Counted from the first letter of the stretch, positions 1 through 8,592 are shown. The stretch: DNA of 44,002 nucleotides from Microtetraspora glauca (GCA_000721275.1 JOFO01000047.1:1-44002); one strand, 5' to 3'. Made by a program: numbers and translations. The notes: generated by a model from the letters alone, not told the origin.

Positions 1-179
1 CCTCCCACCCGCCCGCACCCGCCACCGAGATCGCCCGCCGCGCCGGCACCACCCCCGACGACGCCCTCGCCCGGCTCTACGAGCTCCACGCGCTCGGTCA
101 CGCCGAGCGGGACGGCGACGGATGGAGGTTGACGAACAGCGGCAAGCCGGGGTCGAACGCGCGGCGAGGCGGTCCTTGA
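1..179 (+). CDS. dprA: DprA, C-terminal end (partial)
   Basis: Only the last 58 codons are present, read in frame from base 3 to a TGA at 177-179. The translation contains a winged-helix-like segment beginning PATEIARRAG and continuing through LARLYELHALG to GDGWRL, which matches the small C-terminal winged-helix domain of DprA (Smf). DprA loads RecA onto incoming single-stranded DNA during natural transformation, and it is conserved even in bacteria not known to be competent. The Rossmann-fold core lies outside the window. dprA directly upstream of whiG is the usual Streptomyces order, which supports the call. The domain is short, so the name rests on the winged-helix pattern plus this synteny. 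Confidence 0.72.
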   Translation, partial: SHPPAPATEIARRAGTTPDDALARLYELHALGHAERDGDGWRLTNSGKPGSNARRGGP

Positions 180-418
180 CCCGGCGCATTCGGGTGAAAA
201 GGTGATGCCGATGAGGAACCGAGTCATCCCGGCCGCACCGGCGGGGCCGACGCGCGCCACGGCCCCGGTTCGAAGATGTGGCCGACCACGTCCCCCCGGA
301 CCGGCGCGATCCGCTCCCGTTCGCTCACCGCGACTGCCCACTCACGCTACGCTCACCAGGATTCCCCACCGGACACCCAGACCGACGCACCCGACAGCAG
401 AACGGCTCAAGGCGACGC

Positions 419-1252
419 ATGCCCCAGCACACCTCCGGGTCTGACCGCGCCGCGGTGCCCCCCGCAGCCCGGGGCACCGTGCGGCCGGCCGCGCCGACCT
501 CCCTCGAAGAGCTGTGGCGTTCCTACAAGGCCACCGGCGACGAGCGGCTGCGGGAACAGCTGATCCTGCACTACTCGCCCCTCGTCAAGTACGTCGCCGG
601 ACGCGTCAGCGTCGGCCTGCCGTCCAACGTGGAACAGGCGGACTTCGTCTCCTCCGGGGTGTTCGGCCTCATCGACGCCATCGAGAAGTTCGACGTCGAG
701 CGCGCCATCAAGTTCGAGACGTACGCCATCACCCGCATCCGCGGCGCGATGATCGACGAGCTCCGCGCCCTCGACTGGATCCCCCGCTCGGTGCGCCAGA
801 AGGCCCGCAACGTGGAACGCGCCTACGCCACCCTGGAGGCCCAGCTCCGCCGCACCCCCACGGAGGGCGAGGTCGCCGCCGAGCTCGGCATCCCGCTGGA
901 GGAACTGCACGCCGTCTTCAGCCAGTTGTCCCTGGCGAACGTCGTCGCCCTCGAAGAGCTGCTGCACGTCGGCGGCGAGGGCGACCGGCTCTCCCTCATG
1001 GACACCCTGGAGGACACCGCCGCCGACGACCCCGTCGAGGTCGCCGAGGACCGCGAACTGCGCCGGCTGCTCGCCCGCGCCATCAACACCCTCCCCGAGC
1101 GGGAGAAGACCGTCGTCACGCTCTACTACTACGAGGGCCTGACCCTCGCCGAGATCGGCCACGTCCTCGGCGTCACCGAGAGCCGCGTCTCCCAGATCCA
1201 CACCAAGTCCGTCCTGCAGCTTCGCGCCAAGCTCGCCGACGTCGGCCGCTGA
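419..1252 (+). CDS. whiG: RNA polymerase sigma factor WhiG (FliA/SigD family)
   Basis: WhiG is the sporulation sigma factor that commits aerial hyphae to spore formation in Streptomyces, directing whiH and whiI; an anti-sigma factor (RsiG with c-di-GMP) is known to hold it in check. The 277-residue product has all sigma-70 parts of the FliA class: region 2 (LVKYVAGRV ... [11 protein letters not shown] ... [20 protein letters not shown]), region 3 ([13 protein letters not shown]) and region 4 with its helix-turn-helix ([24 protein letters not shown]). I chose the ATG at 419 because AAGGCGACGC sits just before it and because longer in-frame starts add low-complexity sequence. There is no other gene in the 239 bases after dprA, which should hold the whiG promoter; I could not assign promoter boxes there. 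Confidence 0.95.
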   Translation: MPQHTSGSDRAAVPPAARGTVRPAAPTSLEELWRSYKATGDERLREQLILHYSPLVKYVAGRVSVGLPSNVEQADFVSSGVFGLIDAIEKFDVERAIKFETYAITRIRGAMIDELRALDWIPRSVRQKARNVERAYATLEAQLRRTPTEGEVAAELGIPLEELHAVFSQLSLANVVALEELLHVGGEGDRLSLMDTLEDTAADDPVEVAEDRELRRLLARAINTLPEREKTVVTLYYYEGLTLAEIGHVLGVTESRVSQIHTKSVLQLRAKLADVGR

Positions 1253-1280
1253 CCCGCCGCACCGGTCGTACAGTGGAGCC

Positions 1281-1871
1281 GTGCCCAGGATTCGAGCGGC
1301 CTCCGTGGCCGAGCACCGGACCATGCAGCGCGGCGCCCTCCTGGACGCCGCGCGCGCCCTGCTGTCCGAGGGCGGGACGGAGGCCCTGACCTTCCCCGCG
1401 CTCGCCGAGCGCACCGGCCTCGCGCGCTCGTCCGTCTACGAGTACTTCCGCTCCCGCGCCGCCGTCGTCGAGGAGCTGTGCGCGGTCGACTTCCCCGTCT
1501 GGGCCGCCGAGGTCGAGCGGGCCATGGCCGCCGCCGACACCCCCGAGGCCAAGGTCGCCGCCTATGTGCGCACCCAGCTGGAACTCGTCGGCGACCGCCG
1601 CCACCGCGCCGTCGTCGCCATCTCCGCCGGTGAACTCGACGACGGCGCCCGCGAGAAGATCCGCGCCGCCCACGGCGGCCTCGTCGCGATGGTCGTCGAA
1701 GCCCTCGCCGGCCTCGGCATGACCGAACCCCGCCTCGGCGCCATGCTCCTCCAGGGCGTCGTCGACGCCGCCGTCCGCCGTATCGAGCTCGGTGCGGCGG
1801 AGGACCCCGGCAGCATCGCCGAGGCCGCCGTCACCATGGCCCTCCACGGCGTCACGGGCCCGCGTCCCTGA
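1281..1871 (+). CDS. TetR/AcrR family transcriptional regulator
   Basis: This 196-residue protein begins with a TetR-type DNA-binding domain at about residues 15-60 (RGALLDAARALLSEGG ... TFPALAERTGLARSSVYEYFRS), including the typical final helix with SSVYEYF. The rest is an all-helical Ala-rich effector and dimerisation domain with no recognisable ligand signature. It starts at GTG 1281, 28 bases after whiG, and could be co-transcribed with it. Its last 20 bases overlap the 3' end of the converging M23-like gene. A TetR gene between whiG and rpsB is, as I recall, also present in S. coelicolor. Its target is unknown; the neighbouring metallopeptidase-like gene is a possibility by position only. 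Confidence 0.88.
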   Translation: MPRIRAASVAEHRTMQRGALLDAARALLSEGGTEALTFPALAERTGLARSSVYEYFRSRAAVVEELCAVDFPVWAAEVERAMAAADTPEAKVAAYVRTQLELVGDRRHRAVVAISAGELDDGAREKIRAAHGGLVAMVVEALAGLGMTEPRLGAMLLQGVVDAAVRRIELGAAEDPGSIAEAAVTMALHGVTGPRP

Positions 1872-2310
1872 CCGGCAGCAGCCGCGACCGGGGCCGGGCC
1901 GTCAGCAGCAGCGGGTCCAGGTAGTCCCGGCCGCGCAGCAGCCCCCAGTGCAGGCAGGACGCCGCGCAGTGCGTGCCGGGGGCGACCTCGGCGATCGGGG
2001 TCCCCGCGGCGACCCGGTCGCCCCGGCGGGCCAGCGGGACCACCGGCGAGAAGGTGGTCCGCAGCGGGGGAGCGCCCGTCCCCGCGAGGGTGAGCGTGAC
2101 CACCCCACGGCCGCCCACCGGACCCGCGAAGGTCACCGTCCCGGCGGCCGGGGCGCGCACCACGGTGCCCGGCGGAGCGGCGAGATCGACCCCGCGGTGC
2201 CCCGCCGCGTACGGGCCGGGCGGCGGGTGCCAGCCGCGCAGGACCTCGGGGGCCGGCGGACCCACCGGCCAGAGCAGGGCGAGGACGAGGAAGACGGTCG
2301 TGAGCTGCAT
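1852..2310 (-). CDS. Exported M23 (LytM)-like peptidase domain protein, catalytic site degenerate
   Basis: The 152-residue product starts with a short hydrophobic export signal ([17 protein letters not shown]). A single LytM/M23 beta domain follows: a zinc-binding HxxxD motif (GHRGVD, H38 and D42), the [11 protein letters not shown] strand and the terminal LHWGLLRG. M23 enzymes cleave peptide cross-links in peptidoglycan using zinc held by H, D and the second His of an HxH. Those three ligands are present. The first His of HxH is Cys here (CLHWG), and the usual Tyr-x-His-Leu stretch is replaced by FSPVVPLA. It may therefore be a non-catalytic LytM-type binding or regulatory domain. The ATG at 2310 was chosen because it places the signal peptide at the N terminus. 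It is divergent from rpsB and converges on the TetR gene with a 20-base overlap. Confidence 0.82.
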   Translation of the reverse strand: MQLTTVFLVLALLWPVGPPAPEVLRGWHPPPGPYAAGHRGVDLAAPPGTVVRAPAAGTVTFAGPVGGRGVVTLTLAGTGAPPLRTTFSPVVPLARRGDRVAAGTPIAEVAPGTHCAASCLHWGLLRGRDYLDPLLLTARPRSRLLPVRDAGP

Positions 2311-2360
2311 GGGACGAGCCTCCCCGGGCGGCGCGGCCCCCGGCGGCCCGCGCCGATTTC

Positions 2361-2387
2361 TGTGGACAGGCCGGGACCTGTGGACAG
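2361..2387 (+). promoter_or_regulatory. Two DnaA-box-like direct repeats upstream of rpsB
   Basis: The 9-mer TGTGGACAG occurs at 2361-2369 and again at 2379-2387 in the same orientation, 18 bases apart. Its complement CTGTCCACA fits the relaxed Streptomyces DnaA box (T/C)(T/C)(G/A/C)TCCACA. The pair lies in the divergent intergenic region between the M23-like gene and rpsB. Binding by DnaA is an inference. Only two boxes are seen, so this is not an origin. Confidence 0.4.
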
Positions 2388-2567
2388 CGTCGTCACCCGG
2401 CGCTCCCGGGGTCCCGTACACTTCCTATGGCGACCCGGGTCACCGGGTCGACTTCGCACGCCCCGCCACCCCGCTCCTGGAGCACGGTGGCAGCGCCTTT
2501 CGGTCCTTCGTGGCACGGCGCGCCGGGGCGTCAGGAACACAACCGAGAAACTCAAGGAGATACGGCC

Positions 2568-3449
2568 ATGGCCGTCGTCACGATGCGGGAGCTGCTGGAG
2601 AGCGGCGTCCACTTCGGTCACCAGACCCGTCGCTGGAACCCGAAGATGAAGCGCTTCATCTTCACCGAGCGCAACGGCATCTACATCATCGACCTGCTCC
2701 AGTCGCTGTCGTACATCGACCGCGCCTACGAGTTCGTCAAGGAGACGGTGGCCCACGGCGGCTCCGTCATGTTCGTCGGTACGAAGAAGCAGGCCCAGGA
2801 GGCCATCGCCGAGCAGGCGACCCGCGTCGGCATGCCGTACGTCAACCAGCGCTGGCTGGGCGGCATGCTCACCAACTTCTCGACCGTCTACAAGCGTCTG
2901 CAGCGCCTCAAGGAGCTCGAGCAGATCGACTTCGAGGACGTCGCGGCCTCGGGTCTCACCAAGAAGGAGCTCCTGGTCCTCTCGCGCGAGAAGGCCAAGC
3001 TGGAGAAGACCCTCGGTGGCATCCGCGAGATGCAGAAGGTGCCGAGCGCCGTCTGGATCGTCGACACCAAGAAGGAGCACATCGCCGTCGGCGAGGCTCG
3101 CAAGCTCAACATCCCGGTCGTCGCGATCCTCGACACCAACTGCGACCCCGACGAGGTCGACTACAAGATCCCGGGCAACGACGACGCGATCCGCTCCGTC
3201 ACCCTGCTCACCCGCGTGATCGCCGACGCCGTCGCCGAGGGCCTCATCGCCCGCTCCGGCGCCGCGACCGGTGACTCGAAGCCGGGCGAGAAGGCCGCCG
3301 GCGAGCCGCTCGCCGAGTGGGAGCGCGACCTGCTCGAGGGTGAGAAGAAGGCCGACGAGCCGGCCGCCGCCGAGGCGCCCGCCGCCGAGGCCCCGGCCGC
3401 CGAGGCCCCCGCTGCCGAGGCCGAGGCCCCGGCCGCCGAGCAGGCCTGA
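2568..3449 (+). CDS. rpsB: 30S ribosomal protein S2
   Basis: S2 binds at the back of the small subunit between head and body and is needed for docking of S1 or mRNA. The 293-residue protein opens with the diagnostic MREELL-like block ([22 protein letters not shown]) and carries [22 protein letters not shown] and [26 protein letters not shown]. The last 30 or so residues are a low-complexity Ala-Pro-Glu tail of repeated EAPAA units, typical of actinobacterial S2 and longer than the E. coli form. The ATG at 2568 has a strong AAGGAGA at 2554-2560. It is followed by a stem-loop and then tsf, the conserved bacterial order. Confidence 0.98.
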   Translation: MAVVTMRELLESGVHFGHQTRRWNPKMKRFIFTERNGIYIIDLLQSLSYIDRAYEFVKETVAHGGSVMFVGTKKQAQEAIAEQATRVGMPYVNQRWLGGMLTNFSTVYKRLQRLKELEQIDFEDVAASGLTKKELLVLSREKAKLEKTLGGIREMQKVPSAVWIVDTKKEHIAVGEARKLNIPVVAILDTNCDPDEVDYKIPGNDDAIRSVTLLTRVIADAVAEGLIARSGAATGDSKPGEKAAGEPLAEWERDLLEGEKKADEPAAAEAPAAEAPAAEAPAAEAEAPAAEQA

Positions 3450-3480
3450 CCCTTCCGCACTCCGGAACACCTCGGAGGTG

Positions 3481-3509
3481 ACGGCGGGGGCTCACGAAGC
3501 CCCCGCCGT
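3481..3509 (+). terminator. Perfect hairpin between rpsB and tsf (terminator or attenuator)
   Basis: ACGGCGGGGGCT at 3481-3492 pairs exactly with AGCCCCCGCCGT at 3498-3509 across a 5-base loop (CACGA). There is no long U tract, as is usual for GC-rich actinobacterial terminators. The position between S2 and EF-Ts suggests partial termination that sets the S2:EF-Ts ratio, or an mRNA processing or stabilising element. Confidence 0.7.
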
Positions 3510-3560
3510 CCCGCCGCAGATCTTCGTAGATCTTTCTGACTTCGAGAGAGAAACAGACTC

Positions 3561-4397
3561 ATGGCGAACTACACCGCCGCTGACGTCAAGAAGCTCCGTG
3601 AGCTCACCGGCGCCGGCATGATGGACTGCAAGAAGGCCCTCGAAGAGGCCGACGGCGACGTCGACAAGGCCGTCGAGGCCCTGCGCATCAAGGGCCAGAA
3701 GGGTGTCGCCAAGCGCGAGGGCCGCTCCGCCGAGAACGGCGCCGTGGTCTCCCTCATCGCCGACGACAACACCTCCGGCGTCCTCGTCGAGCTGAAGTGC
3801 GAGACGGACTTCGTCGCCAAGGGTGACAAGTTCCTCGCCGTGGCCGACGCCCTCGCCGCCCACGTCGCCGCCACCAAGCCGGCCGACATCGAGGCGCTCC
3901 TCGCCTCCGAGATCGAGCCCGGCAAGACCGTGCAGGCCTTCGTGGACGAGGCCAACGCCAACCTCGGCGAGAAGATCGTCCTCGACCGCTTCGCCGCGTA
4001 CGCCGACGGCTACGTCTCCGCGTACATGCACCGCACCATGCCCGACCTCCCGCCGCAGATCGGTGTCCTCGTCGAGTTCGACAAGGAGAACGCCGAGGTC
4101 GCCAAGGGTGTCGCGCAGCACATCGCCGCCTTCGCGCCGAAGTACCTCACCCGTGAGGACGTCCCGGCCGAGGTCGTCGAGTCCGAGCGCCGCATCGCCG
4201 AGGAGACCACCCGCGCCGAGGGCAAGCCCGAGGCCGCGATCGCCAAGATCGTCGAGGGTCGCGTCAACGGCTTCTTCAAGGACGCCACGCTGCTCGGCCA
4301 GCCGTACGCCCTGGACAACAAGAAGTCCGTCCAGCAGGTCCTCACCGAGGCCGGTGTCACCCTGAAGCGCTTCACCCGCATCAAGGTCGGCATCTGA
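3561..4397 (+). CDS. tsf: Elongation factor Ts
   Basis: EF-Ts recycles EF-Tu by catalysing GDP release. The 278-residue protein begins with the classic N-terminal module ([33 protein letters not shown]), followed by [10 protein letters not shown] and the [12 protein letters not shown] core signature. The C-terminal subdomains ([15 protein letters not shown], [24 protein letters not shown]) are complete. Its length fits the actinobacterial family. It lies 111 bases after rpsB, separated by the hairpin at 3481-3509. GAGAGAAACAGACTC precedes the ATG, giving a moderate Shine-Dalgarno. Confidence 0.98.
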   Translation: MANYTAADVKKLRELTGAGMMDCKKALEEADGDVDKAVEALRIKGQKGVAKREGRSAENGAVVSLIADDNTSGVLVELKCETDFVAKGDKFLAVADALAAHVAATKPADIEALLASEIEPGKTVQAFVDEANANLGEKIVLDRFAAYADGYVSAYMHRTMPDLPPQIGVLVEFDKENAEVAKGVAQHIAAFAPKYLTREDVPAEVVESERRIAEETTRAEGKPEAAIAKIVEGRVNGFFKDATLLGQPYALDNKKSVQQVLTEAGVTLKRFTRIKVGI

Positions 4398-4485
4398 GTC
4401 CGTTCGCCCACACGCGACGGACACCGGACCCGGGTAGGGTCTGAGACAGTCGGACCGCCCCGCGCGGCACGACCGCAGATGTGAC

Positions 4486-4540
4486 GAGGAGGCCATTGCC
4501 GCACGGGAAACCCACGAGGGACCCAGGCAATGGCCTTCTT
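4486..4540 (+). promoter_or_regulatory. Stem-loop in the tsf-pyrH junction / pyrH leader
   Basis: AGGCCATTGCC at 4490-4500 pairs perfectly with GGCAATGGCCT at 4526-4536. With two G-U pairs the stem extends to 15 base pairs (4486-4500 with 4526-4540). The loop is 25 bases and TTCTT ends the structure, giving a terminator-like 3' edge. It sits 23 bases before the pyrH start codon. A short frame from GTG 4481 runs 28 codons through the stem and stops at 4565-4567, overlapping the pyrH ATG. The element could terminate tsf transcripts or regulate pyrH; which of these is not decided by sequence. Confidence 0.6.
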
Positions 4541-4563
4541 CGTATGTGCACGAGGAGATCTCC

Positions 4564-5331
4564 ATGAATCAGGGCGCCGTACAGGGCGACGACCACAAAA
4601 GCGGCAAGAAGCTCGGCCGCTACATGCTGAAGCTGTCCGGGGAGGCGTTCTCCGGCGGTACCGGTCTCGGTGTCGACCCCGACGTCGTGCACGCCATCGC
4701 GCGTGAGATCGCGGCCGTCGTCCGGGACGGAGCCCAGATCGCGATCGTGATCGGCGGCGGCAACTTCTTCCGCGGCGCCGAGCTCCAGCAGCGCGGCATG
4801 GACCGGGCTCGCTCCGACTACATGGGCATGCTCGGCACCGTGATGAACTGCCTCGCCCTCCAGGACTTTTTGGAGAAGGAGGGCATCGACTCGCGCGTCC
4901 AGACGGCCATCACCATGGGCCAGGTCGCCGAGCCGTACATCCCGCTGCGCGCCGTGCGCCACCTGGAGAAGGGGCGCGTGGTGATCTTCGGCGCCGGCAT
5001 GGGCATGCCGTACTTCTCCACCGACACGACCGCCGCCCAGCGGGCCCTGGAGATCGACGCCGAGGCCCTCCTCATGGGCAAGAACGGCGTGGACGGCGTC
5101 TACGACTCCGACCCGAGGACCAACCCGAACGCGGTCAAGTTCGACGCCCTGGAGTACAGCGAGGTCATCACCCGCGACCTCAAGGTCGCCGATGCCACCG
5201 CCATCACGCTGTGCCGCGACAACAAGCTCCCGATCCTCGTCTTCGAACTGCTCGCCGAGGGCAATATCGCGCGCGCCGTGACGGGTGAGAAGATCGGCAC
5301 ACTCGTGAGCGACCAGGGCACCCGGGCCTGA
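4564..5331 (+). CDS. pyrH: UMP kinase
   Basis: PyrH phosphorylates UMP to UDP with ATP in pyrimidine nucleotide synthesis and belongs to the amino acid kinase fold. The 255-residue protein has the [10 protein letters not shown] nucleotide-binding start, the [15 protein letters not shown] loop ([13 protein letters not shown]), [17 protein letters not shown], and [15 protein letters not shown] phosphate loop here as [13 protein letters not shown], plus [17 protein letters not shown] use the ATG at 4564 because CGAGGAG lies at the right distance before it; an ATG 18 bases upstream falls inside that ribosome-binding region. It is flanked by tsf and frr as in most bacteria. Confidence 0.97.
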   Translation: MNQGAVQGDDHKSGKKLGRYMLKLSGEAFSGGTGLGVDPDVVHAIAREIAAVVRDGAQIAIVIGGGNFFRGAELQQRGMDRARSDYMGMLGTVMNCLALQDFLEKEGIDSRVQTAITMGQVAEPYIPLRAVRHLEKGRVVIFGAGMGMPYFSTDTTAAQRALEIDAEALLMGKNGVDGVYDSDPRTNPNAVKFDALEYSEVITRDLKVADATAITLCRDNKLPILVFELLAEGNIARAVTGEKIGTLVSDQGTRA

Positions 5332-5431
5332 GCCCGACCGCATACGGGAACCGCCCCGCACGGGGCTGGACGACAGCCCTGCCGGTCGTACACCGTGCAG
5401 GACACAACGCGACGACACGCAGGAGCAAGTG

Positions 5432-5989
5432 GTGATCGAAGAGACCCTCCTCGAGGCCGAGGAGAAGATGGAGAAGGCCGTCGTGGTCGCCAAGGAGGAC
5501 TTCGCCGCGATCCGCACCGGCCGTGCGCACCCGGCGATGTTCAACAAGATCGTGGCGGACTACTACGGCGCCCTCACCCCCATCAACCAGCTGGCCTCGT
5601 TCTCGGTGCCGGAGCCGCGCATGGCCGTGGTGACCCCGTTCGACAAGAGCGCGCTGCGCAACATCGAGCAGGCCATCCGCGACTCGGACCTCGGCGTCAA
5701 CCCGAGCAACGACGGCAACATCATCCGGGTGGTCTTCCCGGAGCTCACCGAGGAGCGCCGCCGCGACTACATCAAGGTCGCCAAGGGCAAGGCCGAGGAC
5801 TCCAAGATCTCGATCCGCTCGGTGCGCCGCAAGGCCAAGGAGACCATCGACAAGTTCGTCAAGGACGGCGAGGTCGGCGAGGACGAGGGCCGCCGCGCCG
5901 AGAAGGAGCTCGACGACACCACCGCGAAGTACGTGGCGCAGGTGGACGAGCTGCTGAAGCACAAGGAAGCCGAGCTCCTCGAGGTCTGA
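5432..5989 (+). CDS. frr: Ribosome recycling factor
   Basis: RRF works with EF-G to split the post-termination ribosome. The 185-residue protein is full length for the family. It has the helical hairpin domain I ([32 protein letters not shown] ... [28 protein letters not shown]) and the small beta domain II ([41 protein letters not shown]). Two GTG codons occur in tandem at 5429 and 5432; I chose 5432 because AGGAG at 5421-5425 is better spaced from it. The stop codon shares its last base with the cdsA start (TGATG), so the two genes are probably translationally coupled. Confidence 0.97.
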   Translation: MIEETLLEAEEKMEKAVVVAKEDFAAIRTGRAHPAMFNKIVADYYGALTPINQLASFSVPEPRMAVVTPFDKSALRNIEQAIRDSDLGVNPSNDGNIIRVVFPELTEERRRDYIKVAKGKAEDSKISIRSVRRKAKETIDKFVKDGEVGEDEGRRAEKELDDTTAKYVAQVDELLKHKEAELLEV

Positions 5990-7098
5990 TGAACGACTCA
6001 TCCTGGGGGGCGCCGGCGGCCGGTTCAGGTCTCGGCGGACCCGACCAGGGGCCTGCCCCGGCGGGTCCCGCCCACGATCGGCACCAGGCGGCGCAGACTC
6101 GCCCCATGCCCATCGTGCCCGACGTACCCGCCGGCGGATTCCAGGACGGACACGGACGGGGGGCCGCTCACACGGGCGGTCCCCTGTTCCGTGACGAGAC
6201 TCCGCACGAGCACCCGCAGGAGCCCATGCCCGGCCCGGTCCCGCCTCCTCCGCCGTCCCCGGCCCGCGCGCCGCGGCAGAAGAAGAGCGCGGGCCGCGAC
6301 CTGGGCGCGGCCATAGGGGTCGGCGTCGGTCTCGGGGCCGTGATCATCGCGTCGCTGTTCATCTGGAAGCCGGCGTTCGTCGGCGTGATAGCGGTCGCCG
6401 TGGTCGTCGGTCTCTGGGAGCTGACCTCCCGGCTCCAGGAGCGCAAGGCGATCAAGGCGCCGCTGGTGCCGCTCGCGGTCGGCGGCGCGGCCATGGTCGT
6501 CGCCGGGTACGTACGGGGCCCCGAGGGCGCCTGGGTCGCGATGGCCCTCACGGCGCTCGCGGTGCTCGTCTGGCGCATGACGGAGCCCCCCGAGGGCTAC
6601 CTGAAGGACGTCACGGCGGGCGTCTTCGCCGCGTTCTACGTGCCGTTCCTGGCGACCTTCGTGGCGCTGCTGCTCACCGCCGACGACGGGCCGTGGCGGG
6701 TGCTGACCTTCCTGCTGCTCACGGTGGTCAGCGACACCGGGGCGTACGCGGTCGGCTGGCGCTTCGGCAAGCACAAGCTGGCGCCCCGGATCAGCCCCGG
6801 CAAGACCCGCGAGGGCCTGTTCGGCGCGGTGGCCTTCGCGATGGCGGCCGGCGCGCTGTGCATGGAGTTCCTGATCGACGGCGGCACCTGGTGGCAGGGC
6901 CTGCTCCTCGGCCTGGCGGTGGCGGCGAGCGCGACGCTCGGCGACCTCGGCGAGTCGATGATCAAGCGGGACCTCGGCATCAAGGACATGGGGACGCTGC
7001 TCCCCGGCCACGGCGGCATCATGGACCGCCTGGACTCGCTGCTGCCGACGGCGCCGGTGGTGTGGCTGCTGCTCGCGCTGTTCGTGGGCACGGGCTGA
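5989..7098 (+). CDS. cdsA: Phosphatidate cytidylyltransferase (CDP-diglyceride synthase)
   Basis: CdsA makes CDP-diacylglycerol from phosphatidic acid and CTP at the membrane, the precursor of all major phospholipids. The 369-residue protein starts with about 100 residues of Pro/Gly/His-rich, probably cytoplasmic sequence (DETPHEHPQEPMPGP), an extension common in Streptomyces and absent in E. coli. About eight membrane segments follow, starting at IGVGVGLGAVIIASLFIW. The family signature region is near the C terminus: SATLGDLGESMIKRDLGIKDMGTLLPGHGGIMDRLDS, cited here by its ends at roughly residues 305-342. The ATG at 5989 overlaps the frr stop. Confidence 0.94.
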   Translation: MNDSSWGAPAAGSGLGGPDQGPAPAGPAHDRHQAAQTRPMPIVPDVPAGGFQDGHGRGAAHTGGPLFRDETPHEHPQEPMPGPVPPPPPSPARAPRQKKSAGRDLGAAIGVGVGLGAVIIASLFIWKPAFVGVIAVAVVVGLWELTSRLQERKAIKAPLVPLAVGGAAMVVAGYVRGPEGAWVAMALTALAVLVWRMTEPPEGYLKDVTAGVFAAFYVPFLATFVALLLTADDGPWRVLTFLLLTVVSDTGAYAVGWRFGKHKLAPRISPGKTREGLFGAVAFAMAAGALCMEFLIDGGTWWQGLLLGLAVAASATLGDLGESMIKRDLGIKDMGTLLPGHGGIMDRLDSLLPTAPVVWLLLALFVGTG

Positions 7099-7150
7099 GC
7101 CGTGCCCGTGCTCTTCGCCGGAACGGGTTGACGGGCAGCGGGGTACTCTG

Positions 7151-7182
7151 GAAGGGCTCGGGGCGTGTGCCCCGGGCCCTTC
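7151..7182 (+). terminator. Strong hairpin between cdsA and rlmN
   Basis: GAAGGGCTCGGGGC at 7151-7164 pairs with GCCCCGGGCCCTTC at 7169-7182 across a GTGT tetraloop, 14 pairs with one wobble. It lies 52 bases after the cdsA stop. A second, 8-pair hairpin (7086-7093 with 7100-7107) spans that stop codon. Together they probably end the frr-cdsA transcript. A TACTCT at 7144-7149 just before the hairpin could be a -10 box, but no matching -35 is seen. Confidence 0.66.
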
Positions 7183-7296
7183 GTCGTCCTCGCCGCCGCG
7201 GGGACGGTCCAGTGAGGTCGCTCCGGCACCGCAGTGCCGTGCTCCCCGCCGCCGCGGGACGTCCGACCTCGTGCCTGTTTGAGGAGAGACGCCGTC

Positions 7297-8409
7297 GTGG
7301 CTCGTCCGCTGCCCGGAGAACTCACTTTCGTCGCCCCGCGCGGAGCCAAGAAGCCGCCGCGGCACCTCGCCGACCTGACGCCCGCGGAGCGGAAGGAGGC
7401 CGTCGCCGCGATCGGCGAGAAGCCGTTCCGCGCCAAGCAGCTGTCGACGCACTACTTCTCGCGTTACGCGCACGACCCCGCCGCCTGGACCGACATCCCG
7501 GCCGCCGCGCGGGAGAAGCTGGCCGGCGAGCTGCTGCCCGACCTGATGTCGGTGGTCCGGCACATCTCGTGCGACGACGACACCACCCGCAAGACGCTGT
7601 GGCGGCTGCACGACGGCACGCTCGTCGAGTCGGTGCTCATGCGCTACCCGGACCGGGTGACCATGTGCATCTCCTCGCAGGCCGGCTGCGGCATGAACTG
7701 CCCGTTCTGCGCCACCGGCCAGGCCGGCCTCGACCGGAACCTGTCGACCGCCGAGATCGTGCACCAGATCGTCGACGGCATGCGCGCCCTGCGCGACGGC
7801 GAGGTGCCCGGCGGGCCCGCGCGGCTCTCCAACATCGTCTTCATGGGCATGGGCGAGCCGCTCGCCAACTACAAGCGGGTCGTCGGCGCCATCCGCCGCC
7901 TTACCGACCCCGAGCCCGACGGCCTCGGCCTCTCCCAGCGGGGCATCACCGTCTCCACCGTCGGCCTGGTGCCGGCCATGCTGCGCTTCGCCGACGAGGG
8001 CTTCAAGTGCCGGCTCGCGGTCTCGCTGCACGCCCCCGACGACGAGCTGCGGGACACCCTGGTGCCGGTGAACACCCGCTGGAAGGTCCGGGAGGTGCTG
8101 GACGCGGCCTGGGAGTACGCCGAGAAGTCCGGGCGCCGGATCTCCATCGAGTACGCCCTCATCCGGAACATCAACGACCAGGCCTGGCGCGGCGACCTGC
8201 TGGGCAGGCTCCTCAAGGGCAAGCGGGTCCACGTCAACCTGATCCCGCTCAACCCGACGCCCGGCTCGAAGTGGACCGCGTCCCGCCCCGAGGACGAGAA
8301 GGCGTTCGTCGAGGCCATCGCCCGGCACGGCGTGCCGGTGACCGTCCGCGACACCCGCGGACAGGAGATCGACGGCGCCTGTGGACAGCTGGCGGCGGCC
8401 GAGCGCTGA
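7297..8409 (+). CDS. rlmN: Dual-specificity 23S rRNA/tRNA A2 methyltransferase RlmN (radical SAM)
   Basis: RlmN methylates C2 of adenosine 2503 in 23S rRNA and A37 in some tRNAs by a radical SAM mechanism that uses a methylated cysteine. The 370-residue protein has the 4Fe-4S motif CGMNCPFC (C131, C135, C138), the GMGEPLANY block and the [13 protein letters not shown] segment. The C-terminal GACGQL includes the Cys near residue 363 that resolves the covalent RNA intermediate. The start is GTG 7297 with GAGGAGA at 7281-7287; an upstream in-frame ATG adds a non-conserved extension. It is preceded by the 7151-7182 hairpin, so it is probably transcribed separately from cdsA. Confidence 0.95.
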   Translation: MARPLPGELTFVAPRGAKKPPRHLADLTPAERKEAVAAIGEKPFRAKQLSTHYFSRYAHDPAAWTDIPAAAREKLAGELLPDLMSVVRHISCDDDTTRKTLWRLHDGTLVESVLMRYPDRVTMCISSQAGCGMNCPFCATGQAGLDRNLSTAEIVHQIVDGMRALRDGEVPGGPARLSNIVFMGMGEPLANYKRVVGAIRRLTDPEPDGLGLSQRGITVSTVGLVPAMLRFADEGFKCRLAVSLHAPDDELRDTLVPVNTRWKVREVLDAAWEYAEKSGRRISIEYALIRNINDQAWRGDLLGRLLKGKRVHVNLIPLNPTPGSKWTASRPEDEKAFVEAIARHGVPVTVRDTRGQEIDGACGQLAAAER

Positions 8410-8411
8410 CC

Positions 8412-8441
8412 TTGTACCCTGTGCTCGAACACATCTGCATA
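8412..8441 (+). promoter_or_regulatory. Candidate promoter for the thi riboswitch operon
   Basis: TTGTAC (8412-8417) and TGCATA (8436-8441) are separated by 18 bases and end just before the riboswitch aptamer. This is a reasonable match to a vegetative -35/-10 pair and places the start of transcription close to the aptamer's 5' edge. No transcript data support it. Confidence 0.42.
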
Positions 8442-8446
8442 TTCCG

Positions 8447-8533
8447 ACAGGGGAGCGCCACAGCGCTGAGAGTGCGGTGACCGTAGACCGCAGACCCTCT
8501 GAACCTCGCCCGGGTCATTCCGGGTAGGAAGTT
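8447..8533 (+). promoter_or_regulatory. TPP riboswitch (THI element)
   Basis: The sequence contains the conserved pieces of the thiamine pyrophosphate aptamer in the right order: GGGGAGC at about 8450-8456, GCTGAGAGTGCGG at 8464-8476, GCAGACCCTCTGAACCT at 8490-8506, and CCGGGTCATTCCGGGTAGGAAG at about 8510-8531 (given as positions; key parts are the GGGT...CCGGGTAGGAAG ends). CTGAGAG and the CTCTGAACCT box contact the pyrimidine, and the last helix senses the pyrophosphate. It lies 98 bases ahead of thiB, so TPP should repress the importer operon. Confidence 0.93.
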
Positions 8534-8555
8534 CGGTCGTAACTCGAGCTGTTGC

Positions 8556-8592
8556 GCCCTGCCCGCGTCCGGTCCCCGGCCGCGGGCAGGGC
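8556..8592 (+). terminator. Riboswitch expression-platform hairpin
   Basis: GCCCTGCCCGCG at 8556-8567 pairs perfectly with CGCGGGCAGGGC at 8581-8592; the loop is 13 bases. CGTCTCTTCCT follows, a weakly pyrimidine-rich tail. Placed directly after the TPP aptamer, it is the likely ligand-dependent terminator, though no alternative antiterminator pairing was worked out. Confidence 0.62.

Noticed and set aside
407..1414. Long minus-strand open frame opposite whiG
   Set aside because: It is a mirror of a GC-rich gene, has repetitive Gly/Asp/Val composition, and no family motifs; whiG on the other strand is unmistakable.
3355..3449. Short repeats near the end of rpsB as a possible tandem repeat locus
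   Set aside because: They encode the Ala-Pro-Glu tail common to actinobacterial S2 and are coding low complexity.
8379..8387. Third DnaA-box-like TGTGGACAG within rlmN
   Set aside because: It lies in the conserved GACGQL codons and is alone, so it is explained by coding constraint.
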